DNA from: Meconema thalassinum
Lineage: Eukaryota; Arthropoda; Insecta; Orthoptera; Tettigoniidae
DNA: 64,000 bases
NCBI GenBank assembly: GCA_946902985.2
Contig: OX336389.2
Span: forward strand, 144,263,099-144,327,098
Direction: 5' to 3'
The notes beneath the pieces are model-generated. The model had not been told where the DNA came from. It searched no databases and worked only from the letters and a program-made list of their open reading frames with translations. The position numbers and the translations under genes were made by a program. Position 1 is the stretch's first letter, and each line of letters begins with the position of its first letter. Positions 53,561-64,000 of the stretch are shown one piece after another.

Positions 53561-54300
53561 TGTATTAATCTGCTTTTGCTTCATTCACTTCTTTTTTGCA
53601 ATACAGTTCCTCTTACACTCATTCGCTTCTATTTAGGTGCTAAAATATGTCTATATATATTGTTAAAAGTCTTCACAGGTTGCTGGTTTTCTTGTGTGAG
53701 CTGACACTATGCATGTGATTTGTTCTGTAAAACTTTCGTTATGCGACGAATGTCCTCTTCGTTGTTGACAGGCCAGTGTCTGGTAAACGGTATGTCTCAT
53801 TGTCCATACAGAGTTTCTTCAGGTCACATGTTATTTTTGTGGTAAGGCATTCAGACGGTTCTTTGTTGCTGTATGCGATTAGTGTTTTGGTGAGCTTTGT
53901 GATAATAACCTCTCTAATCTCCTTCTGTTGTGCGATGTGATTAATTTCAGATATTTACCTTCAATTTGGGTGATTCCTTGTTTTCTTTCATTGTGTATTT
54001 CTTCCTCGGGTACTTTTTTCACTTTTAAGCTGCGCTGATATCGTTTTACCTTGTAAAGGATCCAAAAACTGTGGAGCTCGGAAATGGTGCGTGTTTACTT
54101 GACAACCTCTGTCTGATAACCGAGACCACATAAGGCTGCAATTATTATAATGTGTTTGCAATGTCCTGTAGCCTATTGCCCAGGCTAATTTCGAACTTAT
54201 TTGCCTTATTTTTGGATACTTTTAACAGGAACTAATAGATGCTTTTCAGGAATGTTCTCCAAAACTCTCTCATTACCTTGACATTGACTTAAAAAAAAAT
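53560..54300. other. LINE 1 5' region and spacer, copy B
   Basis: Counterpart of 9,125-9,870. No gene seen. Confidence 0.35.
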
Positions 54301-54311
54301 CTTCTTCTGGA

Positions 54312-54632
54312 ATGTTCATGGTTCTTCATGTCTCACTGAGAGATAGAATACGGAACGAAGATATAAGAAGGAGAACCGGCATGAAAGGCGCTATGACATT
54401 AGCAGACCAGCTTAAATGGAAATGGGGTGGACATGTAGCGAGATTAGATCCCAACCGATGGACGTACAAAATCACGATGTGGGACCCAAGAACGGGAAGA
54501 CGAAACGTTGGGAGACAAAGAATCAGATGGGCAGACATGTTCGTAAAATGGGGAGGAAAACAATGGACAAGAACAGCAAAGATGAGGCAGGAGTGGAAGG
54601 ACTTAGGGAATTTCACATGCAGTGACCAATAA
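54312..54632 (+). pseudogene. LINE 1 ORF2 3' fragment, inverted, copy B
   Basis: VLHVSLRDRIRNEDIRRRTG through TAKMRQEWKDLGNFTCSDQ with the original stop and the following CCAATAAAAC. It is one codon run longer than in copy A, where a premature stop interrupts after TAKMR. Confidence 0.85.
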
Positions 54633-54659
54633 AACAAAGCATCAATTAGAAAGACACCG

Positions 54660-54840
54660 TTCGGTGCACATGCAGCAAGAACGGTGCAAAAAGGCTTCTC
54701 ACATAGCAGTGACCTCAAGAAGCACAGCCTTGTTCATACTGGAGTGAAGGAATACACTTGTAGCACTTGTGGGGAGTCATTATGCACTGTGAACAGAGCT
54801 CATGGAACGATATCACCAGACACAATGAACGAATATGTTT
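54660..54840 (+). pseudogene. C2H2 zinc-finger remnant, copy B plus strand
   Basis: KGFSHSSDLKKHSLVHTGV-type sequence followed by EYTCSTCGESL. It has small indels relative to 10,215-10,411 and no open frame of length. Confidence 0.6.
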
Positions 54841-55049
54841 CTATATAACAGATTTTTGAATCGAATGTTATACCAGCACAATATAACTTACTTAATTTTT
54901 AATCAGCTACACATCTATATTGTAGGCCCATTCAGAAAGAATGACCCCGAATGCTCATCAGGACTTGCTCTCCTGATGACTTAAAACTGAGCAATTCCCT
55001 GCAAATTTCAGGAGGCCATACCCCTTATGCGATTTGCAAGGCTATTTAT

Positions 55050-56980
55050 TATTATTTTTTATTTTTAAAATGCATAATTTTAACAGCACTTTCATGAACT
55101 CTTCAATGTGGAAAAATTAAACTGAAGTAAAATTTGGAAACGGCATGCTAGTATATAACACATAGGCTATAAGATAGAATTACATCCAAACACTAAGCTT
55201 TATATGTTGAAAGGTTCCGGGAAGATAGGGAAATTGTAGGCTACCTAGAACAACATTTTAGTGACAAATTTCAAGCAGGATTTTTCCTGTTGTATGAACT
55301 TGCCAGTACCTCAGTATTCCTCTTCTTCCCTTTGACGCACTAGCATCCATTTTGCTGTTCTTCCACGTCCCTTATCCACATGCTCCTTGCGCAGCCCAAT
55401 TATTATATTTTTTAAGCTTTTATCGTCTAATAAAAAGAGTTGTTCCGTGAAGAACTAAATAGCCTATTGTCATATAGGCCAATCCGACTTACGCAAATTG
55501 CCTCAATTTTCAGTTTTAATTGCTGTAATAGATTCGTAGATATTGGGAACTCTGAAAGTATTTCATATGGTCACTATGTTGGATTATTATATATCCAGTA
55601 GACCTTCGAGTTATGTAGGCTACATGAAGATTATTGTGTAGGTGTTTTATTCCAACTTCAATCTCATGATTAGGACACAAGAAGTAGCCTAAAAACGAGA
55701 TTTTTTCTCAGCCACCATCTTGTGGTTATGAAAGTAATTTAAATGAATTAGATGCCATTGGATTAAAATTTATATTAGCATATACCGTAATAATTTTCAC
55801 TGCGATCGGATAGTTAAATCACGAGAAACGTCCATTTGAATATTTGAAATTCGTGTCACCGCCATGTTGGATTTGTGCTCACCAGGTTATTGAACGTCCC
55901 ATAGGTGAACTTATGGTTATAGCCTCTATACACCTGCAAAATTTCAGTTTGATTGCTGCCATAGATTAATAGATATAGAGAACCGTCTAAATATTTCGGT
56001 TAGTGGCCTTGTTGGAATTTAATAACTTATATGCAGGCCATGGAGTTATGTACTATTGGATGAGGATTATTGGGTACGTTCATTATTCAAACGTTGATTT
56101 CGACCGCGTGATTAGAACACACGAATTAAGAATTTAATTTTGTAATTTCGCACAACCGCCATCTTCAGGTTACGTAAACAATTGAACTAAATTAGATGTC
56201 AGTGCATTGCAATTTTTATAGTAATTTCCTGTACCAAGTTTCACTGCGTTCGGATGGTTAAATCGCGAGAATAGTCTATTAAAAGGTTTCAATTCGCTTG
56301 GCCGCGATGTTCGTTTTGTACTTAACAAGACTTTGAAAGACACATCGGTGAACGTCCTGTAGTGCCCTTTACCACTGAACAAAATTTCTGGGTGCTATGA
56401 GTAATAGTTTCGGAGATATAGGATGCCGGGGAAATATTTCGCACAACTGCCATGTTGGATTGGTGAGACGTAATAAAATTTGTAGGGCACGGCCGGGGTC
56501 GGATGCAATAGTAATTTCACCTTGCCGAATTTCATAGAAATCGCTCCAGCCGTTTACACGTTATTAGGGAGGGACATACTCACGGACGCACACACATAGC
56601 CTACACACACACGCACGCAGACAAAAGGTGATCTCATAAATGAAAATAGGCTCATAAAAATATTATTTGGTGGGTTTACTAAAAGGACGCATGATTGTGG
56701 GAAAGTATTAGGAAAAAGAATCAGTAGATTAATATGGCACTAAGTCAACATTTTGATTTTTTTAATGAGTCTGGGCATTCCTGAAGTGAAGCAAGTGAAA
56801 TATCCTAAATGAAAAACCGTTTAATTAGGCTATTTGTATACAATGTTGAACCGTTTGGAGTCAGCACGCTAATTTTGTAGCTTATCCAATATCTTCATTG
56901 GCCAACTTCAAACAGCACTCTGATTAGTTTATTTCTATCACAGAACGACGGAGGAGACGCAAGCAATTAGATCATTTTAA
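55050..56980. repeat. Diverged internal repeats and CA-rich tail, copy B
   Basis: Counterpart of 10,640-12,500, with about 90 bp extra near 55,095-55,185. Nothing coding recognised. Confidence 0.45.
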
Positions 56981-56984
56981 TGGC

Positions 56985-57575
56985 TCGGAACTCCTTGGTC
57001 AACTGTACCGTGTAGGCCTACTAGGTGGTTGTTGAACTTTTCTGATAACCTGTGTTTCTGAGTTGACTGTAGTATTGTGTAGGATAGGTATGGGGTAGGT
57101 GTCCCTGGGCTTGGAACAAGGTAGCACACCACCATTTGCCTGGGGAAAAGGCCACTAGCCGCTGCTGGTGTCAGGATTCGATCTTTCAATATGCAGACTT
57201 GCAGCTCCTCCGTTCTGTCACGGGTGGGATTTTTAAAACTACCATGTGTGAGACTAAGAGACAAAGAGGTGTTTACCCGACCCGAGAGGAGGGCTCGCCC
57301 CATATGTCTAATTTCGCGTGTTTGGTCCAGGCCAATTTGGTGGATGTTTTAGATGCTTAATATGTCGTATGAATATTACATAGGCTACAGTATGCAGTTA
57401 CTTGGATGTTTTGCAAATTTAAATCTTGGCCTGTTTTCCGTATCTGTGAGAGCCAATTGGATAACCGTCAACAGTGGAGCCAAGTTATGTACGGTTTTAA
57501 CTGTCCTGATAAGTGACTAGTCTGCATACAACAAGGAACTCAAATGGACCAACAAGCAAACAAACAAACTCTGAC
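56985..57575 (+). repeat. Second SINE-like repeat copy, copy B
   Basis: Counterpart of 12,505-13,100. Confidence 0.55.
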
Positions 57576-58580
57576 GAATTTCAAATGCGAAGTGGGGTCA
57601 TGCTCTTTTCAGAGACCCCTGATTAATAAGGAAGAAATGTAATGAGAACTACTGCATGGGTCCAAGCTCTGTGAATTTGGGGGGTGAAGTGACGCGGGTG
57701 GTGGGAGGAGAAGGGCCTGTCAACAGCCCGCAGAGTTATCCGGAATTCCTGACTATTCCAATACTCCTAACATAGGGCCGTTGCCTAAACCACTGTGGTG
57801 TTACGAATGAGTGAGTGGGTCACTGACCCATGTATTTGGTTCTGTTACTACGCACGGACCGGGTACCCTCATCACTCATCACCATCACTCCTCATCGTCC
57901 GCGATCCACATTCCTCTCAGATTCACGGAGTTTGGACTCAAGCAGTAACTACCTAATTTATACATATATTTCAAAAAAATTCTCCTCTGAAAATTTTTAA
58001 GTTTAAATGAATCCGCTTTCACTTCGGTGCTGGGGTTCTTGAGTTACACGTTTATAAAGCATGAGATGAGATAACCAGTGACAGTGGCTACGCGGCATTT
58101 CCAATCGTCAGGCTTGAGAACTGTCATTGTTCTTCATTCGTAATTCAGATTTTAGTCATTTCCCATCATTAGTTCCTTAACACGCTGAGTCTCAGCATAG
58201 CCAGGGATCAATGGAGGAACACCCTACTAGGAGCGACATGGCTGGTCTACAAGGTATTTGAGAAGGAGTAAGTAAATGCAATTGAGGGTTATGTCATGCA
58301 AAAATGTAGGCTATCTCCCACAACATCTTTACACTGTAGGCCTATGAACCCTCAATTCCACCACTCATGTAGATAATTTACTTCCGTACCATTATAGAAA
58401 TACTCTGTTGCTGCTGGTATTCCATAAATACATCAGATTAATTATATTTCCTTCCTAAAGTGTCTGTAGCTTTCTATTCTCATACCAAGTTTGCTGACAT
58501 CAACAGCATCATTTCTTGCCTGTGAATAATTGTTTAGCAATACATTGGTAATAACTAAAAGTTTTTATTTTCACTTAATA
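57575..58580. other. Low-copy sequence, nothing assigned, copy B
   Basis: Counterpart of 13,100-14,120. Copy B has about 17 bp extra near 58,390 and shorter AT tracts. No gene seen. Confidence 0.4.
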
Positions 58581-58582
58581 GA

Positions 58583-58879
58583 CTAATTTCCACTCCACAA
58601 AGCCCACATAATTTGGAAACCAGGATGACCAAACAAAATTGTTTTAGACACAACTACTAAAGCCCTGTTTTGATCTTGACACTTTAAGAACATGTCTTCA
58701 TTAGCATCATTGGAGATCAATGCACTTAGGACACAGCTAGCAGTGTCAGCAATGTGGTACTCTAGGTCGGATGGAACAGTGAGACCAACAGGCTTGGTTT
58801 CAGGAAAAGACAAGCATGACGGCAAAAATCTGGAAAAATTGTAGGCAGGGTTCCTGATGCCAATTTCAATCTGTTCCAT
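58583..58879 (-). pseudogene. Frame downstream of the THAP domain, copy B
   Basis: Same protein sequence as 14,121-14,372 with few changes (SNDANEDMFLKCQDQNRALV) until a frameshift near its end. Here the frame extends upstream to an ATG (MEQIEIGIRNPAYNFSRF) overlapping the THAP exon in another frame. Confidence 0.45.
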
Positions 58880-59125
58880 TCTACAAATGAGTCCTTATAT
58901 TTCTCTGCTATAATAATATCACTTTCGTGAAAATGATTTGTGCAAACTACAGACCATATCGATGGTTTACAGTCCTTTCGAGGATTTTTTCTAATCCAGG
59001 CCTGGCGTAGATTTTCGTGACTTGGGAACCTAAACACTGGTGTGTAGTCTCCCTTACTTGGATAATTTGCGTTACAGTTAGGGACACAACATTTACCTGG
59101 CAGTGTTACGGTGCTGAAACATTCC
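58762..59125 (-). CDS. THAP-domain exon (partial, possibly pseudogene), copy B
   Basis: Same C2CH domain as 14,309-14,670: CVPNCNANYPSKG, VFRFPSHENLRQAWIRKNPR, WSVVCTNHFHESDII and LPTIFP. All zinc ligands are kept in both copies; the differences are mostly single residues (D to H, K to I, S to F). It stops at the same place after the domain. Confidence 0.7.
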
Positions 59126-59459
59126 TAGAAAATCAAAGTTTAAAACATGAAGTACTTGTCATACCGTATTTAAAAATACCGGTACCATATTTGCCAGATA
59201 TAAAGCACACTCGTAAGTGTGTTCTCGATTAGGGATTACAGTTAAAAAACTCACATGGAAAGGCAGTATAAACGCTACTATAAAGCGTAAGGGACAAAAT
59301 ATAGAAGGAAATATCCCTGTGAGATAAACAAGAACACCCGCCGGACTTCACGTTCCCTTCGTGTTACCGCTTCACAAGGATAGACCTATGACTGATGAAT
59401 ATGTTGCCAAGTCTCAGCCTTTCGACCTGTCTAGTGACGACCGTGTGACGTCACATGTT

Positions 59460-59870
59460 GTTGTTGTTAAAAGATGGCGGCCAAGATGGTGGCCAAAATG
59501 GCGGGCCAAGATGGTGTGACGTCACTACGAGGTGTGATCGAAAAGTTCCAAAATGTAAACCCATAGCCTTCTTTCCTGGTGACGTCACAACGAGGTGTGA
59601 TCAGAAATTTCCAAAATGTTACTCCATAGCCTACTTTCCTGGTGACGTCACAACGACGTGTGATCAAAAAGTTCCAAAAATGTCGTACCATAGCCTACTT
59701 TCCTGGTGACATCACAACGAGGAGTAATCAAAAAGTTTCAAAATGTTGATTCATAGCTTACTTTCCTGGTGACGTCACAACGAGGTGTGATCAAAAAGTT
59801 CCAAAATGTTCACTCATAGCCTACTTTCCTGTTGATATCACATACTAACCCCTACTTTCCTGTTGACATC
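59460..59870 (-). repeat. Inverted 62-bp satellite array with YY1-like run, copy B right arm
   Basis: Counterpart of 15,010-15,400, with a small extra duplication of CCTACTTTCCTGTTGA.ATCA near 59,825-59,870. Confidence 0.85.
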
Positions 59871-60190
59871 ACATACTAACCCGCCATACATTCAGGGGCA
59901 AAGTCGATATCTCCCGAACGCAAGGTCGGATTTTGACGAATGAGGTGTCGTTGAACTCGAGCCGACACTCTCTTTCCAATCAATAACCTATTCCCCCCCC
60001 CCCAAATAAAACCTACCCCTACTAGGGGGTGAAATTGTAATTTTTCGAAAATCTGGGAGTTTGATTGCTAATAGGGTATTAAATATTGTTACACTTAAAG
60101 CGCATGCATACAGCCGATTACCGCTATGATTTAACATTTTTGTTTTTGTTTTACGCATGCGCACTTGTTTTTGTAAGAGGGTGAGTGATG
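59850..60190 (-). repeat. Right foldback arm outer end, uninterrupted, copy B
   Basis: One 152-bp unit, a C-run (about 59,993-60,003), CAAATAAAACCTACCCC, then the empty TA site at 60,020-60,021 and GGGGGTGAAATTGTAATTTT to TTTGTAAGAGGGTGAG. Reverse complement of 41,385-41,700. Confidence 0.85.
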
Positions 60191-61085
60191 AATCCCAGAG
60201 GCTTATGCAGCGGCCATGCATGCCAGTGTCATTTATTGCTATTTGATGAATCATGGATCGCAGAGGCATATGCGATTACCATGCTTGACAATGCATTCAT
60301 CGCTATTTGAATAATCATGGATTGTACTGTAATGATTGAAAAAACAATTGCAAGAATGATTGCCGAGCCACAGGATATGACATCGACCAAGATATTAGCC
60401 ATGCTTGCAAATGCATTAGTCGATATTTTAATTAACCATGAATCGCAGAGGCTTTTGCCATGGTTTGTAGCAGGCAATCGAACTCGAGATACTTTAAGCC
60501 AAAGCCTAGCGTGCTAACCAGTTAGCTGTGGGATGTGCAACAGGAGTCGGCTGCTAAAGCCTGTCGCACTTTCCTGGGGGAATAATTGAATGAATTAGCG
60601 ATGAAATGAAAGTGGAATGTGTTGCTCGACTGAGCGATCAGGGAATGGAATGAATGATACTCCCCATTTAGCGATGATGGTATGAAACCATGTAGGCTGC
60701 TAAAACCTGTTGCACTCTCTTGGAGCAATGATTAAATTAATAACAAATTAAATGAAATAATAGTGTAATGTGTTGGTTGACCAACTTGGTTAGGGAAGGG
60801 AATGAATGAATGAAGTCCTCATTTAGCAGCGAGGATATGAAACGGTGTTGACTGCTAAAGCCTGTCTCAAATTCCTGGCACAATGATTAAATGAATGGCA
60901 GCTGAAATGAAATGATAGTGTAAAGTATTGCTTGATTGATCGGGTCAGGGAATGGAATGAGTAAAGTCTCCATTAAACAGTGAGGATATGAAACGGTGCC
61001 GGCTAGTGAAGCCTGTCGCACTCCCCTAAGATAATGATTAAAAGAATGACAAATGAAATAAAATGATTGTAGAGAGTGTTGCTAG
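60190..61085 (-). repeat. tRNA-like and AAAGCCTGTCGCAC tandem repeats, inverted, copy B
   Basis: Counterpart of 21,840-22,745, in the same order and unit number. Confidence 0.8.
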
Positions 61086-61089
61086 AATG

Positions 61090-61750
61090 AAATAATAACA
61101 GGGAAAACCGGAGTAGCTAGAGATTGGAAGAGAACAAGAGTTAACCAAGTGTGGTCAACAGGAAAGAAGGCGTAGAGGAGCCCGGCACAAGTAAGTGGAA
61201 GCATTGCTGAACACAGCTTGAGCCCTGTGGTCGCTAACCCACTTTCCACTAGATGTAGTCCCTGGGGAGAAACTTGAAACACTACTGCTTGCTGGCAGGC
61301 ATGGAGTGTAACCTCGGGATAATGAAAACTGCAACTCTTGCATGATGCCAGTGTTAAATTACACATTCTCTAAACACGCTTCCTGTCAGATAACATGCAA
61401 GAAGATAGTATGTATCACTGTATGAATTATTGAATATTAAAAGGAAATCGACTGTGGATCTATTGAAAAGGAATCGTCTTGGCATTTGCCAGGTAGTGAA
61501 AATGGAAAATCACGAAAACCCATTTTCAGAATGACTCAGGTGGGATTCACACTCACACTTTCTCAATGTCAGCGAGGCGTGAGGTAGCATGTTAGCACTC
61601 TCGATCACTGCAGCTGGTAATGTTGATTTTACCCTCTCTAAGATTAACTTTTCCATGAACTAAGCATGGAATCCTGCCTCCACCGCCATTAAAGTAGGGA
61701 GAGATGACCTGAGAGTTTTACTGTTTTAAGAGAAAAGAATCCACTCTCAA
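61090..61750. repeat. Dispersed-repeat fragment and spacer, copy B
   Basis: Counterpart of 22,750-23,390. Confidence 0.5.
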
Positions 61751-61754
61751 GTTA

Positions 61755-61945
61755 CCTTTGTATCGTAGCGGTTAGCATGATTAGCTGCCACCCCAGAGAT
61801 CTTGGGTTTGATTCCCAGCTCTGTCATGAAATTTGAAAAGTGATATGAGGATTGAAACAGGGTCTACTTAGCCTTGGGAAGACTCAAATGTGAACAGGAG
61901 GATTTTATTTTTACTTCAGCCATTCTTGAAGTGGTTTTCAGTGGG
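61755..61945 (+). repeat. SINE head truncated into minisatellite, copy B
   Basis: Same junction as at 23,575: AAGTGGTTTTCAGTGGGTGC. Confidence 0.7.
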
Positions 61946-62830
61946 TGCAAATGTGGGTGCATAAGTGGATGCAAAATTCGGTGCAATTGTGGGTGCAAAA
62001 CTGTGTGAAAAGGTAGATGCAAATTAGGGTGGAAAAGTGGGTGTAAATGAGGGTGCAGTTTATCGTAGGCACAATTTTTACCTGAATGTGATTTGAGTAA
62101 ATGTAATTTCTAAACCCAAGTAGTGAGTAGTCGGTTGGTTTTGATCTTTTGCACGCGTAAACATGTCATATACACTGGTGATGGATACTCATGGCTTTAA
62201 GGTCAATGTATTTGATTGAGTGAGAACCATAGTTAGAATAAATACCCTTAATCTTAGAACATGATTCAAGTAGTATTTCATTTTACATAGTGCTAACCAA
62301 TGTCTATGGTAAGTAAAGTTCACTCGATAATATAAATAATAGTTTAAAGTGGGTGCAAAGGTAGGTGCAAAAGGGAGTGCAAAAGTGGGTGTTAAAGTGG
62401 GCGCAAAAGTGGGTGAAATCGTGGGTGCAAAAGTAGTTGCAAAAGAGGGTGAAAAAATGGGTGCAGTTTATAGTATGCACAATTTTACTAGAATGTGATT
62501 TGAGTAAATGTAATTTCTAAACCCAAGAAGTGAGTAGTTGGTTGGTTCTGATCTATGCACGCGTAAACATGTCACATACACTAGTGATGGATACTCAAGG
62601 ATTTAAGGTCGATGTATTTGATTGAGTGAGAACCATAGTTAGAATAGATATCCTTAATCCTAGAACATGACTAAAGTAGTATTTCATTTTACATAGTGCT
62701 AACCAATGTCTACGGTTAGTAAAGTTCACTCGATAATATAAATAATAGTTTAATGTGGGTGCAAAGTTAGGTGCAAAAGTGGATGCAAAGGTAGGTGAAA
62801 AAGTGGATGCAAAAGTGGGTGCAATTTATA
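61935..62830 (+). repeat. GTGGGTGCAAAA minisatellite, three blocks, copy B
   Basis: Blocks at about 61,940-62,055, 62,350-62,465 and 62,755-62,825. The first is about 70 bp shorter than in copy A, showing unit-number change after duplication. Confidence 0.85.
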
Positions 62831-63290
62831 GTTGGCACCATTTTTACTAGAATGTGATTTGAGTAAATGTTATTTCTAAACCCAAGTAGTGAGTAGTCGA
62901 TTGGTTTTGATCCATGCACATGTAAACATGTCACATACACTGCTGATGGATACACAAGGCTCTAAGGTCAATGTATTTGATTGAGTGAGAACCATAGTTA
63001 GAATGAATACCATTAATCTTAGAACATGATTAAAGTAGCATTTCATTTTACATAGCGCTAACCAATGTCTACGGTATAATAGCTAAGGAATTATTCATAA
63101 AGTCATTGAATATAAACCCTTAAAAAATATACCTACCTTGATACTCCTTTTGTAGCCCCAGCACTCCGCCTGATGATTGTTTGAGAGGTGGGAGAGACAT
63201 TCAGTTGGGAAATAATGATAGAGCTTATCATAACAGTGATGCATTATTAAGACGTGTTGTTAATTATTAGTGGAATGAATGGTAAATGAC
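62830..63290. repeat. Higher-order spacer and flank, copy B
   Basis: Counterpart of 24,560-24,990. Confidence 0.65.
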
Positions 63291-63672
63291 ATTTATCTAC
63301 CCATAAACTTTAGGATTAAAACAACAATCAAAATGTATATCATCACAGCTATGATTTCAAAAAATAGAAAACAAACATTTTTTGTTTTTTCAAAACGTTC
63401 CATACATCGATGATTGTTCTTACCTTCATAAATCAAATATACCAGGTGACTAATTGTATTGGTATCTTGAAAAACATCATCAGGCACGTTATCAAAACGT
63501 GAAGGGAGAAATGTTTCAAACTCTTTCCAAATGCAAAGAGCGCGGTTTTCAAATTTAGTGTTTATTTTTTATTCTATGTATGCGAAAAGGTGTATGAATA
63601 GGCAAGTTGCTCATCTTCTTGAGTTCAAGACCACAGGCTTGACCGATAGCATTCAAACCTTCCATGGTAGTC
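63290..63672 (-). pseudogene. Small-protein gene, copy B
   Basis: Counterpart of 25,010-25,392. The central part is better kept than in A: KFENRALCIWKEFETFLPSR, then FDNVPDDVFQDTN and LVYLIYEGKNNHRCMERFEK. The first part (MEGLNAIGQACGLELKKMSN, start near 63,663) is separated from it by a ~9-bp insertion and stops near 63,565. The ORF's own stop has been lost, so it reads on to 63,293. The start keeps the ACCATGG context and the upstream TTTTGCTTATAG. Confidence 0.5.
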
Positions 63673-63729
63673 TATAAGCAAAAGAGAATAACTATGACAC
63701 TCTAGTCTCAACATTGTTACAACAAGATG

Positions 63730-64000
63730 AACATGGACATCGGATAAATCTGTAATCAAATTACAAACAGTCAAGTTGTTGTAACACGGATTTCCAAACT
63801 CGTATTGTCTGTGGCATCTAGTCATGAACATGAACACTGGATAGAATGTTAATCAAATCACAAATGGTCAAGTTGTTTTAACATAAATTTGCAAATTTGT
63901 ATTCTCAATGGCATCTAGCAATCTACAAGAACACTGGATAGAGCGTTAATCAAATCACAAATGGCCAAGTCATTTTAACGCGGATTTTCTAACTTGTATT
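63730..64000 (+). repeat. 97-bp satellite array, copy B (runs off the window)
   Basis: The first two to three units matching 25,440-25,720. Confidence 0.9.

Larger units (their letters stand above)
50150..54120 (-). mobile_element. LINE family 1, decayed, copy B
   Basis: Same element as 5,700-9,690. It keeps a long endonuclease frame and the reverse-transcriptase core that copy A lost. It has lost the FADD box through a ~16-bp deletion and the ORF1 N-terminal half through a ~320-bp deletion near 53,560. Confidence 0.85.
54305..55050 (+). repeat. Right arm of the inner palindrome, copy B
   Basis: Holds the inverted LINE 3' fragment, zinc-finger remnant and AAT-tailed repeat, as in 9,875-10,640. 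Confidence 0.85.
41449..64000 (+). repeat. Copy B of the direct duplication (partial, runs off the window)
   Basis: This copy matches about 1-25,700 in the same orientation, differing by a few percent by eye. It contains a 2,448-bp LINE insertion and about 410 bp of tandem repeat (about 43,090-43,505) that copy A lacks. It lacks the 6,131-bp insertion of copy A and about 320 bp of LINE ORF1. It also differs in the number of tandem units in several arrays. It is not interrupted before the window ends. Confidence 0.9.

Overview
This is eukaryotic, repeat-saturated DNA with no intact conventional gene that I can defend. I see no bacterial-style operons, and every recognisable protein is a decayed piece of a selfish element or an isolated exon. 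Broken AP-endonuclease/reverse-transcriptase LINEs, a Tc1 remnant, a THAP exon, TTAGG-type motifs and tRNA-headed SINE-like repeats point to an arthropod. Several dispersed repeats resemble, from memory only, families common in polyneopteran insects (grasshoppers, crickets, stick insects). That taxonomic guess is an inference.

The dominant structure is a direct duplication. Bases 1 to about 25,700 recur at 41,449 to 64,000 with a few percent divergence, so the repeat period is about 41.4 kb (copy A 1-41,448; copy B 41,449 to beyond the window). The copies act as filled and empty sites for each other. Copy A carries a 6,131-bp TA-flanked inverted-repeat insertion (15,535-21,665) that copy B lacks. 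Copy B carries a 2,448-bp LINE (45,887-48,334) with a 14-bp target-site duplication that copy A lacks.

Each copy holds a nested foldback structure. The outer inverted arms contain satellite monomers of about 152 bp and a 62-bp short form sharing the core TGACGTCACCAGGAAAGTAG, plus GCCGCCATCTTG and TTAGG-like stretches (A: 1-3,480 against 15,010-15,532 and 21,668-21,840; B: 41,385-45,480 against 59,460-60,190). Inside is a second palindrome whose arms carry C2H2 zinc-finger and LINE 3' remnants around a 4-kb minus-strand LINE. A THAP exon lies near the right arm.

The stretch 21,840-41,448 is a second mosaic: tandem tRNA-like repeats; a GTGGGTGCAAAA minisatellite; two arrays of a ~97-bp satellite (25,440-26,835 and 34,510-35,970); a 656-bp unit repeated twice; a large inverted 152-bp satellite array (29,830-31,600); and a 12-bp minisatellite with TTAGG-like spacers (32,000-32,800). 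Two segments, at about 24.7-29.5 kb and 33.35-37.4 kb, are diverged direct duplicates. Each carries a different small minus-strand coding remnant next to the 97-bp array. A lower-copy island lies at 38,265-40,910.

All similarities were judged by eye. Repeat boundaries are approximate unless a target-site duplication fixes them.
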